Origin: an uncultured Pseudomonadota bacterium
GTDB lineage: Bacteria; Pseudomonadota; Gammaproteobacteria; Burkholderiales; SG8-39
Reading direction: 5' to 3'
Length of the DNA: 48,396 nt
NCBI GenBank assembly: GCA_903921325.1
Contig: CAIXPL010000017.1
Coordinates: 1-48,396, forward strand
The notes beneath the pieces were generated by a model. The model was not told the origin of the DNA, made no database searches, and saw only the letters and a list, made by a program, of their open reading frames with translations. Both the position numbers and the translations under genes were made by a program. This document shows, in pieces, positions 1-8,749 of this stretch (position 1 is its first letter; the number at the start of each line of letters is the position of its first letter).

Positions 1-521
1 AGCTCGATCGGGTCATTGATATGGAAGCGATTCGCAATGCCCGCGTGCGCATGGCGGTCGACCCCATGGGAGGCGCCGGAGTTCATTACTGGCAAGCGAT
101 CGCCGAGCGCTGGCGCATTGATTTGAATGTACTCAATGAGGCGGTGGACCCGACCTTTCGGTTCATGACGCTAGACTGGGATGGGCAGATCCGCATGGAC
201 CCCTCCTCGTCGTACGCGATGGCCCAGCTCGTGGCGATCAAGGATCGCTTCGATATTGCCTTTGCCTGCGATACCGATGACGTCGGTGGCACCGCACTGG
301 CAGGCGAACCGATTCAATCTATCTTGACGCGCGCACCGGGTAACGACGCGCCCATCGGCGGCATCAAGGTAAGCAGTGCGAGCGGCTGGTTCGCCGCGCG
401 ACCGTCGGGCACTGAGAACATCTACAAGATCTATGCTGAGAGCTTTCGTGGTCAGCTACACTTGGAAGGTCTCGTGGTTGGCGCCCAAAGCATCGTCAAC
501 CGTGTCATCGGGCGTCCGTAA
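1..521 (+). pseudogene. pgm: Phosphoglucomutase, 5' cut by window edge, large internal in-frame deletion
   Basis: The reading frame is open from the window edge (first full codon at base 3) to a TAA. The first half matches alpha-D-glucose phosphomutase (glucose-1-P/glucose-6-P interconversion, feeding UDP-glucose synthesis): TFRFM, then IRMDPSSSYAMA, then FACDTD, the start of the metal-binding loop. The second half matches the C-terminal domain: LAGEPI, APGNDAPIGG and the phosphate-binding GWFAARPSGTENIYKIY. In the family these two parts are separated by very roughly 170-190 residues, which include the rest of the DxDxDRHG metal loop and the sugar-binding GEESAG loop. Here DTD runs directly into DVGGTALAGEPI without a stop. 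As read, the product could not be an active mutase. It may be a true deletion or an assembly collapse; the frame is intact at the join. Confidence 0.75.
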
Positions 522-558
522 GTGCGTGCTCAGTTAGTCAGCAACCATTAAACCTTTG

Positions 559-1842
559 ATGTCCAACATGAACACAGCAGGCATTAAGTTATCAATCGTT
601 GGCTTGGGGTATGTAGGCCTTCCGTTGGCCGTCGAATTCGGACGCAAGCGAAGCGTCGTTGGTTTCGACATCAATCAGCGTCGAATTGACGAGCTCAAAG
701 CTGGCAACGACTTCACACTGGAAACCACCCCGGAAGAACTCGCTGCTGCCGGGGGCCTGTTCTACACCACGAACATTGAAGACCTGCGCGCGTGCAATTG
801 TTACATCGTTACTGTGCCCACGCCAATCGATGAGCACAAACGACCGGATCTCACCCCGCTCATCAGGGCCAGCGAAACCGTCGGTCGAATCCTGAAAAAG
901 GGCGATATCGTCATCTACGAATCGACCGTCTATCCTGGCTGCACGGAAGAGGATTGCGTACCGGTTTTAGAAAAAAGCTCCGGGCTCAAGTTCAATCAGG
1001 ACTTCTACTGCGGTTACAGCCCCGAACGCATTAACCCTGGTGACAAAGAACATCGCGTCACAACCATCATGAAGGTGACATCCGGGTCCACCCCTGAGGT
1101 ACGGGATCTGGTAGACGCGCTTTACAATGAAATTGTCACCGTCGGCACTCACAAGGCCGAGAGTATCAAAGTGGCCGAGGCTGCCAAGGTCATCGAAAAT
1201 ACTCAACGTGATCTCAACATTGCGCTCATAAACGAACTGGCTATCATTTTCAACAAAATGGGAATTGACACCGAGGCGGTGCTCAAAGCCGCCGGTAGCA
1301 AATGGAATTTCCTGCCATTTCGTCCCGGTCTGGTTGGTGGTCACTGCATCGGCGTTGATCCCTATTACCTGACGCACAAGGCCCAATCCATCGGGTATCA
1401 CCCGGAAATCATCCTCGCCGGCCGGCGTCTGAACGACAACATGGGTGCTTACGTTGTAGCGCAACTTGTCAAGGCCATGACGAAAAAGCGAATTCAGGTT
1501 GAAGGCGCCAAAGTCCTGGTAATGGGTTTGACGTTCAAAGAAAACTGTCCAGACCTGCGCAATACCCGTGTCGTCGATATCGTTGCCGAACTGAAAGACT
1601 ACAACTGCGAAGTCGATGTCTATGACCCCTGGGTGTCGGCTGAAGAAGCTGAGCATGAATACAACATTACCCCCGTCGCTGCGCCCAAGGCAGGTGCCTA
1701 TGACGGAATTATCCTGGCAGTTGCCCATCGCCAATTCAAGGAAATGGGCGCTGCGACCATACGCGAGCTGGGAAAATCCAATGCGGTTCTCTATGATCTG
1801 AAGTACGTATTAAGCTCGGATGCATCCGATCTAAGGCTGTGA
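559..1842 (+). CDS. tviB: UDP-N-acetyl-D-glucosamine 6-dehydrogenase, TviB/WbpA-type nucleotide-sugar dehydrogenase
   Basis: This cytosolic enzyme oxidises a UDP-HexNAc at C6 in two NAD+-dependent steps to the uronic acid (UDP-GlcNAcA). The 427-residue length is normal. The N-terminal Rossmann motif [10 protein letters not shown] lies near residues 15-24. The catalytic cysteine is C263 in [12 protein letters not shown], and the helix [13 protein letters not shown] carries the family lysine. The C-terminal UDP-binding domain contains [17 protein letters not shown]. The sequence resembles the TviB/VipA branch more than UDP-glucose dehydrogenase, and the next gene is tviC-like, as in Vi-antigen and WbpO/WbpP loci. 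ATG at 559 is preferred; an upstream TTG (556) and a downstream ATG (568) are possible. Its stop overlaps the next start as GTGA. Confidence 0.9.
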   Translation: MSNMNTAGIKLSIVGLGYVGLPLAVEFGRKRSVVGFDINQRRIDELKAGNDFTLETTPEELAAAGGLFYTTNIEDLRACNCYIVTVPTPIDEHKRPDLTPLIRASETVGRILKKGDIVIYESTVYPGCTEEDCVPVLEKSSGLKFNQDFYCGYSPERINPGDKEHRVTTIMKVTSGSTPEVRDLVDALYNEIVTVGTHKAESIKVAEAAKVIENTQRDLNIALINELAIIFNKMGIDTEAVLKAAGSKWNFLPFRPGLVGGHCIGVDPYYLTHKAQSIGYHPEIILAGRRLNDNMGAYVVAQLVKAMTKKRIQVEGAKVLVMGLTFKENCPDLRNTRVVDIVAELKDYNCEVDVYDPWVSAEEAEHEYNITPVAAPKAGAYDGIILAVAHRQFKEMGAATIRELGKSNAVLYDLKYVLSSDASDLRL

Positions 1843-2876
1843 CGATGACGGCATACGAATCGCTGAAATTGCGCCTTTGCAACGAACCCAAAACATGGCT
1901 GGTGACAGGGGTGGCTGGATTCATCGGAAGCAATCTGCTCGAGAGACTGTTGAAGTTGAATCAGCGGGTTGTCGGGCTGGATAATTTCAGTACAGGCCAC
2001 CAGCGCAATCTGGACGAAGTGCAAGGTAACGTCACTTCAACGCAATGGGCTCATTTTCGATTCATCCAGGGAGACATCCGCGACATCGCAACGTGCCATC
2101 AGGCCTGTAACGGCGTGAATTGCGTTCTGCATCAGGCTGCCCTTGGTTCTGTGCCTCGCAGCATCGAGGACCCCATCAAGACCAACCAGAGCAACATTGA
2201 TGGGTACCTCAACATGCTGGTGGCTGCACGCGATGCCAGGGTTGAGCGCTTTGTGTATGCCGCCAGTAGCTCCACGTACGGTGATCACCCGGATTTGCCA
2301 AAAGTAGAAGACAAGATCGGCAACCCGCTCTCTCCGTATGCGGTAACGAAGCTTGTCAATGAGCTCTACGCCGCGGTGTTTGCTCGAACCTACGGGTTTG
2401 AAACCATTGGTCTGCGATACTTCAATGTTTTCGGTCGCCGCCAGGACCCCGCAGGTGCCTACGCCGCGGTTATACCAAAGTGGATCGCGGCCATGATTAA
2501 AGGTGAACCGGTTTATATTAATGGCGATGGCGAAACCAGCCGCGACTTCTGCTACGTTGATAACGTTGTCCAGGCGAACTTACTGGCGGCTTGTTCGTCA
2601 GTCAAAGCGGCCATAAACCAGGTCTACAATGTCGCGCTCGGTGATCGCACCAGCTTGAACCAGCTATATGGCAGTATTCGAAACAAGTTGGCAGAAAAAT
2701 ATTTGCACTTGTCCGATGCGCAGCCGGTCTACCGTGATTTCCGCACGGGTGACGTGCGCCACTCGCTCGCGGACATAACCAAGGCAACCGAACTGCTTGG
2801 CTACCAACCCACTCATCGAATAAATGAAGGTCTGACCGAGGCGATGAGTTGGTACATTGATTGGGCCGCCCAATGA
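1839..2876 (+). CDS. tviC: UDP-GlcNAc/UDP-GlcNAcA C4-epimerase, TviC/WbpP-type SDR
   Basis: An extended short-chain dehydrogenase/reductase of 345 residues that epimerises the C4 position of UDP-HexNAc or its uronic acid. With the preceding dehydrogenase it would yield UDP-GalNAcA. The NAD-binding [12 protein letters not shown] is near the N-terminus. SSSTYGDHP contributes the catalytic serine/threonine, and Y167-x3-K171 (YAVTK) is the catalytic pair. The insertion [10 protein letters not shown] after the first beta-alpha unit is typical of the TviC/WbpP group. GTG at 1839 overlaps the tviB stop by four bases, favouring coupled translation; ATG at 1845 is the alternative. C6-decarboxylating or other UDP-sugar epimerase activity cannot be excluded from sequence. 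Confidence 0.88.
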   Translation: MTMTAYESLKLRLCNEPKTWLVTGVAGFIGSNLLERLLKLNQRVVGLDNFSTGHQRNLDEVQGNVTSTQWAHFRFIQGDIRDIATCHQACNGVNCVLHQAALGSVPRSIEDPIKTNQSNIDGYLNMLVAARDARVERFVYAASSSTYGDHPDLPKVEDKIGNPLSPYAVTKLVNELYAAVFARTYGFETIGLRYFNVFGRRQDPAGAYAAVIPKWIAAMIKGEPVYINGDGETSRDFCYVDNVVQANLLAACSSVKAAINQVYNVALGDRTSLNQLYGSIRNKLAEKYLHLSDAQPVYRDFRTGDVRHSLADITKATELLGYQPTHRINEGLTEAMSWYIDWAAQ

Positions 2877-2945
2877 GCATTGTCCTTGCATTACTTGTAC
2901 GGCGGACCGCCCGCTTCGTCAGAATCAACACACGCCATTGAAACG

Positions 2946-3989
2946 ATGAGTAAATCTCGCATCGCCTTCATTACCGGGGTAACCGGCCAGGATGGTTCAT
3001 ATCTTGCCGAGTTTCTGCTGGAGAAAGGCTACGATGTTCATGCAATTTTGCGACGTAGTTCTGTTTTTACCACGCAGCGAATAGATCACATTCTGGGACA
3101 CCCCCGGTTGCATACCTACCATGGAGATCTCACAGACTCCAGTAATTTGCATACATTGCTTTCAAAGATAAAGCCGGATGAAATTTACAATCTGGGCGCG
3201 CAATCACACGTAGCGGTATCGTTTGAAGTGCCCGAGTATACGGCCGAGGTAGTCGGTCTTGGCACGATCAGGCTTTTAAACGCAATCAAAGACCTGGGCC
3301 AGAAACCGCGTTTTTATCAAGCGTCCACGTCTGAACTGTTTGGTGGTTTGCCTGAAACTGCACCGCAGAGCGAAGCGACGCCGTTTTATCCGAAGTCGCC
3401 CTATGGTGCGGCCAAGCTGTACGCCTATTGGGTCACGATCAATTATCGCGAAGCTTATGGACTACACGCTTCGAATGGAATCTTGTTCAATCATGAATCA
3501 CCACGACGCGGTGAAACCTTTGTCAGCAAGAAAGTGACCAAAGCCGTGGCGCGCATCGCCCAGGGCAAACAGGAAGTCCTGACGCTCGGCAATCTGGATG
3601 CCAGGCGCGACTGGGGTTATGCCAAAGATTATGTCGAGTGCATGTGGCTGATGCTCCAGCAAGATGCTCCGGATGATTACGTGATCGCCTCGGGTGAAGC
3701 GTATTCGGTGCGGCAATTCGTCGAAATGGCATTTGCTGAGATTGGTGTCGGTTTGCGATGGCAAGGGCATGGCCTGGATGAAGTGGGCGTCGATTCGAGC
3801 ACCGGGCGAATCCGTGTCCAGGTCGACCCGCGTTATTTTCGGCCGGCTGAAGTTGATTTGCTCTGGGGTAATCCCAGCAAGGCGATCCAGAAATTAGGGT
3901 GGCAGTGCAAAACCAGTGTCCATGAACTTGTTCGCATCATGGTCCAATACGATCTTAGATATGAGGGTTATGGGGGCCCCGACGAATGA
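2946..3989 (+). CDS. gmd: GDP-mannose 4,6-dehydratase
   Basis: Converts GDP-D-mannose to GDP-4-keto-6-deoxy-D-mannose, the branch point for GDP-perosamine, GDP-fucose, GDP-rhamnose and GDP-colitose. The 347-residue protein has the diagnostic [15 protein letters not shown] cofactor motif, [21 protein letters not shown] with the catalytic Thr/Ser, and Y153-x3-K157 (YGAAK). It also has [17 protein letters not shown] and [14 protein letters not shown], which are nearly invariant in Gmd. The frame is open further upstream, but homology begins at ATG 2946 ([11 protein letters not shown]). Its last codon overlaps the next gene as ATGA. The downstream DegT aminotransferase suggests the product is aminated at C4. 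Confidence 0.95.
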   Translation: MSKSRIAFITGVTGQDGSYLAEFLLEKGYDVHAILRRSSVFTTQRIDHILGHPRLHTYHGDLTDSSNLHTLLSKIKPDEIYNLGAQSHVAVSFEVPEYTAEVVGLGTIRLLNAIKDLGQKPRFYQASTSELFGGLPETAPQSEATPFYPKSPYGAAKLYAYWVTINYREAYGLHASNGILFNHESPRRGETFVSKKVTKAVARIAQGKQEVLTLGNLDARRDWGYAKDYVECMWLMLQQDAPDDYVIASGEAYSVRQFVEMAFAEIGVGLRWQGHGLDEVGVDSSTGRIRVQVDPRYFRPAEVDLLWGNPSKAIQKLGWQCKTSVHELVRIMVQYDLRYEGYGGPDE

Positions 3990-4906
3990 TTCTCGTCACT
4001 GGAGCAACAGGGTTCCTGGGCAAGCGTGTATGTCGACAATTGACTGCACACGGCGTTGCCTTTACGCGAACATCGCTTTCACTCGGAACTGATTTACGCG
4101 ACTCACCGGCCACACTGGAACTCTTTGAGCGTGTTCGCCCGTCGTACGTTCTGAATTGTGCGGCCTATGTTGGCGGCATCCAATTCGGTTACAAGCACAG
4201 CGCCGAGTTGTTTCACAACAATTTGCTGATCACGCTTAACCTGTTGGCGGCCGCCAAGGCCACCGGGGTAAAGCGCATGGTTAATCCGATTTCGAACTGT
4301 GCATACCCGGCCAGTGCCACCCTTTTCAAGGAAGCGGAGTTTTGGGACGGACCGCTGCACGAATCGGTGATGGTGTACGGGTTTGTGCGCAAGGCCTCCT
4401 GGATGGGGAGTTGGGCCTATGCCAGGCAGTACGGTCTGGACGTACTGAATATCGTCCTGTCCAATATGTATGGTCCTGAGGACCACTTTGAGGAAGAGCG
4501 GTCGCACGCCTTGGGCGCTCTCATCATGAAGATTGTGCGCGCCAGAGTGAATCAGCAGGCACAGGTTACCGTGTGGGGCAGTGGTACGCCGGTGCGCGAG
4601 TGGTTGCATGTGGATGACGGTGCCGAAGCGATGATTCGCGGCATGCAGGTGGCGCCCGCCCTGGAGCCTGTAAACATCGGAGTGGGCAAAGGAATTTCGG
4701 TGATGGACATGGCGCTGTTGATCAAGGACCTTGCCGGGTACACCGGTGCTTTGCAGTTGGATACAAGCAGGCCCGACGGCGCTCCGTATAAAACCGTCGA
4801 CGGTACGCGTGGTGCGGCCCTGTTTGGTTGGCAGCCCACCCGGGAATTTCGCCAGGGTGTCAAGGACACCATCGCCTGGTACATAAAGGAGGTGCTGAAA
4901 TCATGA
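3986..4906 (+). CDS. GDP-L-fucose synthase-like NAD(P)-dependent epimerase/reductase
   Basis: A 306-residue extended SDR with the N-terminal [15 protein letters not shown] and the C-terminal substrate-domain motif [13 protein letters not shown], placed right after gmd as fcl genes are. It probably acts on the GDP-4-keto-6-deoxymannose made by Gmd (3,5-epimerisation and/or 4-reduction) or on a related GDP sugar. Serine S103 (NPISNCAYP) fits the catalytic Ser. The expected Y-x3-K has arginine at the lysine position: Y131-G-F-V-R135-K136. Alignment through the downstream YxRQYG shows no gap, so Lys is displaced by one residue. It is therefore a divergent subfamily whose exact reaction is open. 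The start overlaps gmd (ATGA). Confidence 0.75.
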   Translation: MILVTGATGFLGKRVCRQLTAHGVAFTRTSLSLGTDLRDSPATLELFERVRPSYVLNCAAYVGGIQFGYKHSAELFHNNLLITLNLLAAAKATGVKRMVNPISNCAYPASATLFKEAEFWDGPLHESVMVYGFVRKASWMGSWAYARQYGLDVLNIVLSNMYGPEDHFEEERSHALGALIMKIVRARVNQQAQVTVWGSGTPVREWLHVDDGAEAMIRGMQVAPALEPVNIGVGKGISVMDMALLIKDLAGYTGALQLDTSRPDGAPYKTVDGTRGAALFGWQPTREFRQGVKDTIAWYIKEVLKS

Positions 4907-5313
4907 GCGAGGTCATTGAGATCAAGGAAGGCGAATTGGTCCTGGCTCGCCACGTTCCGGCGGATGTGGCCTGGAAGGACGGTCTGTCGTTTTTTTCGCG
5001 AGACGAAGAGTTTGTGCAGGTGGGTACCTGGCAATATGAACAGGGCAAGCAGCTGAAAGCCCACATTCACAACCCGGTCAGTCGTGAAGCGCTTTGGACT
5101 CAGGAAGTGATTTTTGTGTATCGCGGACGCATTCAGGCTTCAATCTACGACTCGTCGCAGCAACTCGTGGCCGAACTGCAGGCCGGACCCGGAGATATTC
5201 TGGTGCTGCTGCGCGGTGGTCATGGTTACCAGATTCTGGAAGAAGGTACACGGGTGTTAGAGGTCAAGAATGGCCCGTATCCTGGTGCAGAAGCCGATCG
5301 CCGACGGTTCTGA
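4903..5313 (+). CDS. Small cupin-fold protein, function unknown
   Basis: A 136-residue protein with a central cupin-like barrel: GTWQYEQGKQLKAHIHN (an HxH-type metal-ligand region), then EVIFVYRGRIQASIYD, and the second half AGPGDILVLLRGGHGYQIL. It starts at ATG 4903, overlapping the previous stop (ATGA), behind a near-perfect Shine-Dalgarno AGGAGGT about 10 bases upstream, which is the strongest ribosome site noticed in this cluster. The position between an Fcl-like reductase and a sugar aminotransferase suggests a role in nucleotide-sugar modification, as an isomerase/epimerase or sensor, but no specific cupin family (RmlC, FdtA, WbbJ partners) can be assigned from sequence alone. Confidence 0.7.
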   Translation: MSEVIEIKEGELVLARHVPADVAWKDGLSFFSRDEEFVQVGTWQYEQGKQLKAHIHNPVSREALWTQEVIFVYRGRIQASIYDSSQQLVAELQAGPGDILVLLRGGHGYQILEEGTRVLEVKNGPYPGAEADRRRF

Positions 5314-5382
5314 TCGTCACGGATAGTGGCTGCGCCGCCACCTGCACCCCGATTGACTCATTACGCCTTTTGAGCAACTGCG

Positions 5383-6492
5383 ATGTCGCAAACGATCAAC
5401 CCCGTTATCCCGCAGATGGAACCGAGCTTTGGTGCGGAAGAGGCCGAACTGGTCAACCAATACATGGCCAATCCGGGTTTCATCACCGAATACAAGCGCA
5501 CCGCCGAATTCGAGCAGAAGCTCTGCGAGTTTACCGGTGCACGGCATTGCATCGTGGTCAACAACGGCACAGTCAGCCTGATGGCCATTGGCATGGCACT
5601 CGGTATCGGGGACGGGGATGAGGTCATCGTGCCCAACTACACGATGATCGCCAGTGCAAATGCCTTTGCAGTGCTGGGCGCTCGAATTGTTTTCGCCGAC
5701 GTCGAGCCGCAGACCCTGTGCCTGGATGTACGCCAGGCGGAGGCCTGCCTGACGCCGCGCACGAAAGCCATCGTGCTCGTCAACGCGAACGGTCGCTCGC
5801 CGCAGGCGGGTATTGACGCGTTTATCTCGCTGGCTGCGCGTGCCGGTGTCGCCCTGGTGGAAGACGCTGCCCAGGCGCTGGGGTCCTACTATCCGTGTGG
5901 TACTCACATGGGCTTGCGCGGACTCGTCGGTTCGCTGTCGTTTTCAGCACCGAAGATCATCTCAACAGGGCAGGGTGGGGCACTGTTGACCAATGACGAC
6001 GCGATGGCCGAGAAGCTGCGCTATATCAAGGACTTTGGTCGCAGTTCGGGGGGCCAGGATTACCACCCGCGGTTCGGGCTGAACTTCAAATTCACCGAAT
6101 TGCAGGCCTGCGTGGGGCTTGCCCAGATGGGCAAGCTGCGCGACCGCATGGTACGCAAAAAGCAGATTCAGCAGCGCTTCGAGGCGGGACTCGCAAACGT
6201 ACCGCAAGTGCGGCTGTTCCCGCACGACCTCGGTCGCATCACGCCGTGGTTTGTCGATGCCGTTGTCGAAGAACGCGATGCACTGATGGCGCACTTGAAG
6301 ACCGCGGGCGTCAATACACGGAAGATGTATCCACCACTTAGCCAACAGCCGATCTACCAACAGGACGGCAGCTTTCCGGTGGCTGAGGAGATCGGCTCCA
6401 AGGGCCTTTGGTTGCCATCGCATTCGCACCTGATCGATACGCAGATCGATTATGTCTGTGCAGCGATCGCGGAGTTTTACAAACGCGGATGA
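5383..6492 (+). CDS. DegT/DnrJ/EryC1/StrS sugar aminotransferase, perosamine synthase-like
   Basis: A PLP enzyme of 369 residues that transfers an amino group from glutamate to a nucleotide-linked keto sugar. The internal-aldimine lysine is K191 in SFSAPKIISTGQGGA. EDAAQALG (D161) holds the pyridine nitrogen, and GTVSLMAIGMALGIGDGDEVIVPNYTM is the classic DegT N-terminal signature. With gmd two genes upstream, the simplest reading is GDP-4-keto-6-deoxymannose to GDP-perosamine (Per/RfbE role). A role on another keto sugar is possible. The 69-base gap before it has no clear promoter. Its stop overlaps the ABC transporter start (ATGA). Confidence 0.85.
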   Translation: MSQTINPVIPQMEPSFGAEEAELVNQYMANPGFITEYKRTAEFEQKLCEFTGARHCIVVNNGTVSLMAIGMALGIGDGDEVIVPNYTMIASANAFAVLGARIVFADVEPQTLCLDVRQAEACLTPRTKAIVLVNANGRSPQAGIDAFISLAARAGVALVEDAAQALGSYYPCGTHMGLRGLVGSLSFSAPKIISTGQGGALLTNDDAMAEKLRYIKDFGRSSGGQDYHPRFGLNFKFTELQACVGLAQMGKLRDRMVRKKQIQQRFEAGLANVPQVRLFPHDLGRITPWFVDAVVEERDALMAHLKTAGVNTRKMYPPLSQQPIYQQDGSFPVAEEIGSKGLWLPSHSHLIDTQIDYVCAAIAEFYKRG

Positions 6493-8078
6493 TTCTTAGC
6501 GCTGACCACCCGCTGCGCGGATTGCTTCGCGACATTCGTACTATCAGCGACCGCGGCGTGAAGGTAAGGCAGTTGCTGCTGCCGAACGCGGTACTGGTGC
6601 TGCTTGAATTGGCGTCGCTATACCTTCTCGTGCGGCTGATGGGCAGCATCCTGTCGGCGGCTCAGGGTGTGCCCATTGACTTCAATGCAGCACTCGGCGT
6701 GGCCGGACTGCTGGTGCTCAAGAGCCTGCTCAACGGTGTCCTTGGCAAACTGATCTACCGCCTGTATGCCCGCAATGAAGGGCTGCTGCGCCAGAGCATT
6801 CTGGGTCTGGCTCGGGCTGCCCCCAGCTCGGCTCTGCGTGCGCGCAGCGTGGAGACCATCACTCATGAGATTAATGTCTATCCGTCCAACATGACCTACG
6901 GTGTGTACCAGCAGGTCGTCAAACTGTTCAGCGATATGGCCGTGGCGCTGGCCATTTTTCTCGCTTTGTTGATTCGCAACCCCAGCCTTACGCTGGTGGT
7001 TGTCGTGCTGTTCGGCGCCATGGCCATGCTTATTGCCAAGTTCACTCTGCGCATTTCGTCGAGTGCCGGTAAAGTGACTGAAACCTCCACCATACAGTTG
7101 GTCAATACGTTAGCGCGTTACGTCGGGGCGCGTAACGAGATTGCCAGCAGCCGACTGGACCATGTGTTTCAGGGAGAACTTGGGCGCATCAACGATGCGC
7201 TTTCAAAGGCGCGTGCCGACATCAGCTTTGCGGCGCAGATTCCACGGTTTGCTTTCGATGCCGTCAGTGCCATCGGTATCGTCATGCTGGTGGGTTCGGT
7301 TGCGTTGGGATTGGCGCGCTTTGACCAGCAGGACCTGTCCTTCGGACTGGCCGCAGGTTTCAAGCTGGCCCCCTATCTCTCGTCCATCCTCGGCGTGTTC
7401 ATGCAGATCAGTTTTTCAAAGTCGGTGATGCGGAGCTACCACCTCGCTGCGGCGGCGATGGTAGAGCCGAGGGTGATGAATCCTTCGATCCGGGTCACCT
7501 TGAGCATCACGCCCGTACTGGAATTGGCGGTGTTTCGCGACGGCCAGTTGGAATGCACGGCGTGTTCAAGCGGCGTGTTGTTAATCAAAGGTCGATCTGG
7601 GTCCGGCAAGACGACGATCGCCGAGCTTCTTGCTGATCTGGCCGAAGGGCGTGTCGCAAGTGCTGTGCCGCCGGTCGCCGTGCCAACGAGCAGGCGGTTA
7701 CTGGCGTTTTGTTCGCAGTTTCCCACCGTGCTCAACACGACCTTACAGGCAAATGTGGCAAACGACGACGCAGGTGATCCGCTGCGAAGCGACGAACTTC
7801 TGACACGTTACGGTTTGCGCCATCTCGGCGATGTGGCCGAACTCAACGAAGCCACGCTGTCCGGTGGGGAGCGCCAGCGTATCGGTATCGTGCGCACCTT
7901 GAGTCAGAAAGCCTTGCTCACTATTTTCGATGAACCAACCGCCAGCATTGGCAGTTTGTACACGGCTGTGTTCAAGAATGACCTGCTGGCCCTTGCGCGT
8001 GAAGGCACTCTGGTCGTGGTAGTCAGCCATGACACGTTATTCGACGACATCGCCACCAGCCGGATCGATCTATCGTGA
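6489..8078 (+). CDS. ABC transporter with fused membrane and ATPase domains, PglK-type lipid-linked glycan flippase candidate
   Basis: A 529-residue half-transporter. The N-terminal half has about six hydrophobic segments (for example LLLPNAVLVLLELASLYLLV, AVALAIFLALLIRN and TLVVVVLFGAMAML). The C-terminal ATPase has Walker A GRSGSGKTT near residue 368, signature LSGGERQRIG near 457, Walker B LLTIFDEP near 476 and the H-loop histidine in VVVVSHD. TMD-NBD fusions in glycan clusters include PglK, which flips lipid-linked oligosaccharides across the inner membrane. No Wzx-like protein is present in the window, so this gene probably fills that role upstream of the Wzy-like polymerase at 19005. 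Start ATG overlaps the aminotransferase stop. Confidence 0.8.
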   Translation: MILSADHPLRGLLRDIRTISDRGVKVRQLLLPNAVLVLLELASLYLLVRLMGSILSAAQGVPIDFNAALGVAGLLVLKSLLNGVLGKLIYRLYARNEGLLRQSILGLARAAPSSALRARSVETITHEINVYPSNMTYGVYQQVVKLFSDMAVALAIFLALLIRNPSLTLVVVVLFGAMAMLIAKFTLRISSSAGKVTETSTIQLVNTLARYVGARNEIASSRLDHVFQGELGRINDALSKARADISFAAQIPRFAFDAVSAIGIVMLVGSVALGLARFDQQDLSFGLAAGFKLAPYLSSILGVFMQISFSKSVMRSYHLAAAAMVEPRVMNPSIRVTLSITPVLELAVFRDGQLECTACSSGVLLIKGRSGSGKTTIAELLADLAEGRVASAVPPVAVPTSRRLLAFCSQFPTVLNTTLQANVANDDAGDPLRSDELLTRYGLRHLGDVAELNEATLSGGERQRIGIVRTLSQKALLTIFDEPTASIGSLYTAVFKNDLLALAREGTLVVVVSHDTLFDDIATSRIDLS

Positions 8079-8749
8079 AAATTTATACCCTTCACTCCGT
8101 GGCTGACAATGGAATGTCCTTGTCGCTGCGGCATTTCCGCCGTTTTCTTGCGCACATCCGCAGAACTTGCGGGTTTGTCGATCCCACCGCGCTCGATCGT
8201 GGTGGTGATGCCGGTGGCGCCTTGATCACTTTTGACGACTGTTTCGCCGACAATTTTTGCAATGCGCTGCCCTTGCTTGACGAGTTCGAGGTCAAGGCCC
8301 TGTTCTTCTTCACACCGGCTTATCTGGGTACGGTTCGATGGGGCAGCCGCACCAAGGGCAACTGGTCCGACAAACCTGGTGGTGGCTACGACCTCCCGTT
8401 TGGCTTTATGGGGATGGCCGAACTGCAGTCTCTGGTTGCCCAGGGGCACCAATTGGGTTTCCACAGCCGCACACACCGTAACTTGACCGACTGCGAGCCT
8501 GCTGAGTGGGTCGATGAGGTGGAAACTGCCAAAACTGAGTGGCAGGTGCGTCTCGGCCTGCGTTTTGATGTCTTTGCATACCCACGCGGCCGCTATTCGC
8601 CCGAGATGTTCCCGGTGCTGGAGAAAGCAGGCTATCGCTGTGCGCTCTCCACCCGTCAGGGCGTTGCCGACGCGCAGGCTTTCGCTGCACAACGTTTTTG
8701 CCTGCCGCGCTACCCGGTGCAGCGGCGCGGATTGTTCGGATGGTTGTAA
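8075..8749 (+). CDS. Polysaccharide deacetylase family protein (NodB-like)
   Basis: A 224-residue carbohydrate esterase family 4-like protein. Motif 1 is TFDDC (D54, D55), motif 2 is H130-S-R-T-H134, which with D55 would bind Zn/Co, and motif 3 is FAYPRGRYS. The usual TFDDGY has Cys-Phe here instead of Gly-Tyr. No signal peptide is visible, so it may act on a lipid-linked intermediate or sugar at the cytoplasmic face, removing an N- or O-acetyl group from a residue of the growing glycan. GTG start at 8075 overlaps the ABC gene (GTGA). The protein lies between the flippase and the first glycosyltransferase. Confidence 0.78.
   Translation: MKIYTLHSVADNGMSLSLRHFRRFLAHIRRTCGFVDPTALDRGGDAGGALITFDDCFADNFCNALPLLDEFEVKALFFFTPAYLGTVRWGSRTKGNWSDKPGGGYDLPFGFMGMAELQSLVAQGHQLGFHSRTHRNLTDCEPAEWVDEVETAKTEWQVRLGLRFDVFAYPRGRYSPEMFPVLEKAGYRCALSTRQGVADAQAFAAQRFCLPRYPVQRRGLFGWL

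Noticed and set aside
967-1734. Long open frame on the minus strand inside tviB (255 codons)
   Set aside because: It lies antisense to a well-conserved gene with all catalytic motifs, has no recognisable domain, and is explained by codon usage of the real gene.
7904-8692. 262-codon minus-strand frame over the ABC/deacetylase junction
   Set aside because: Antisense to two genes with clear motifs (Walker, TFDDC, HxxxH); the translation shows no family features.
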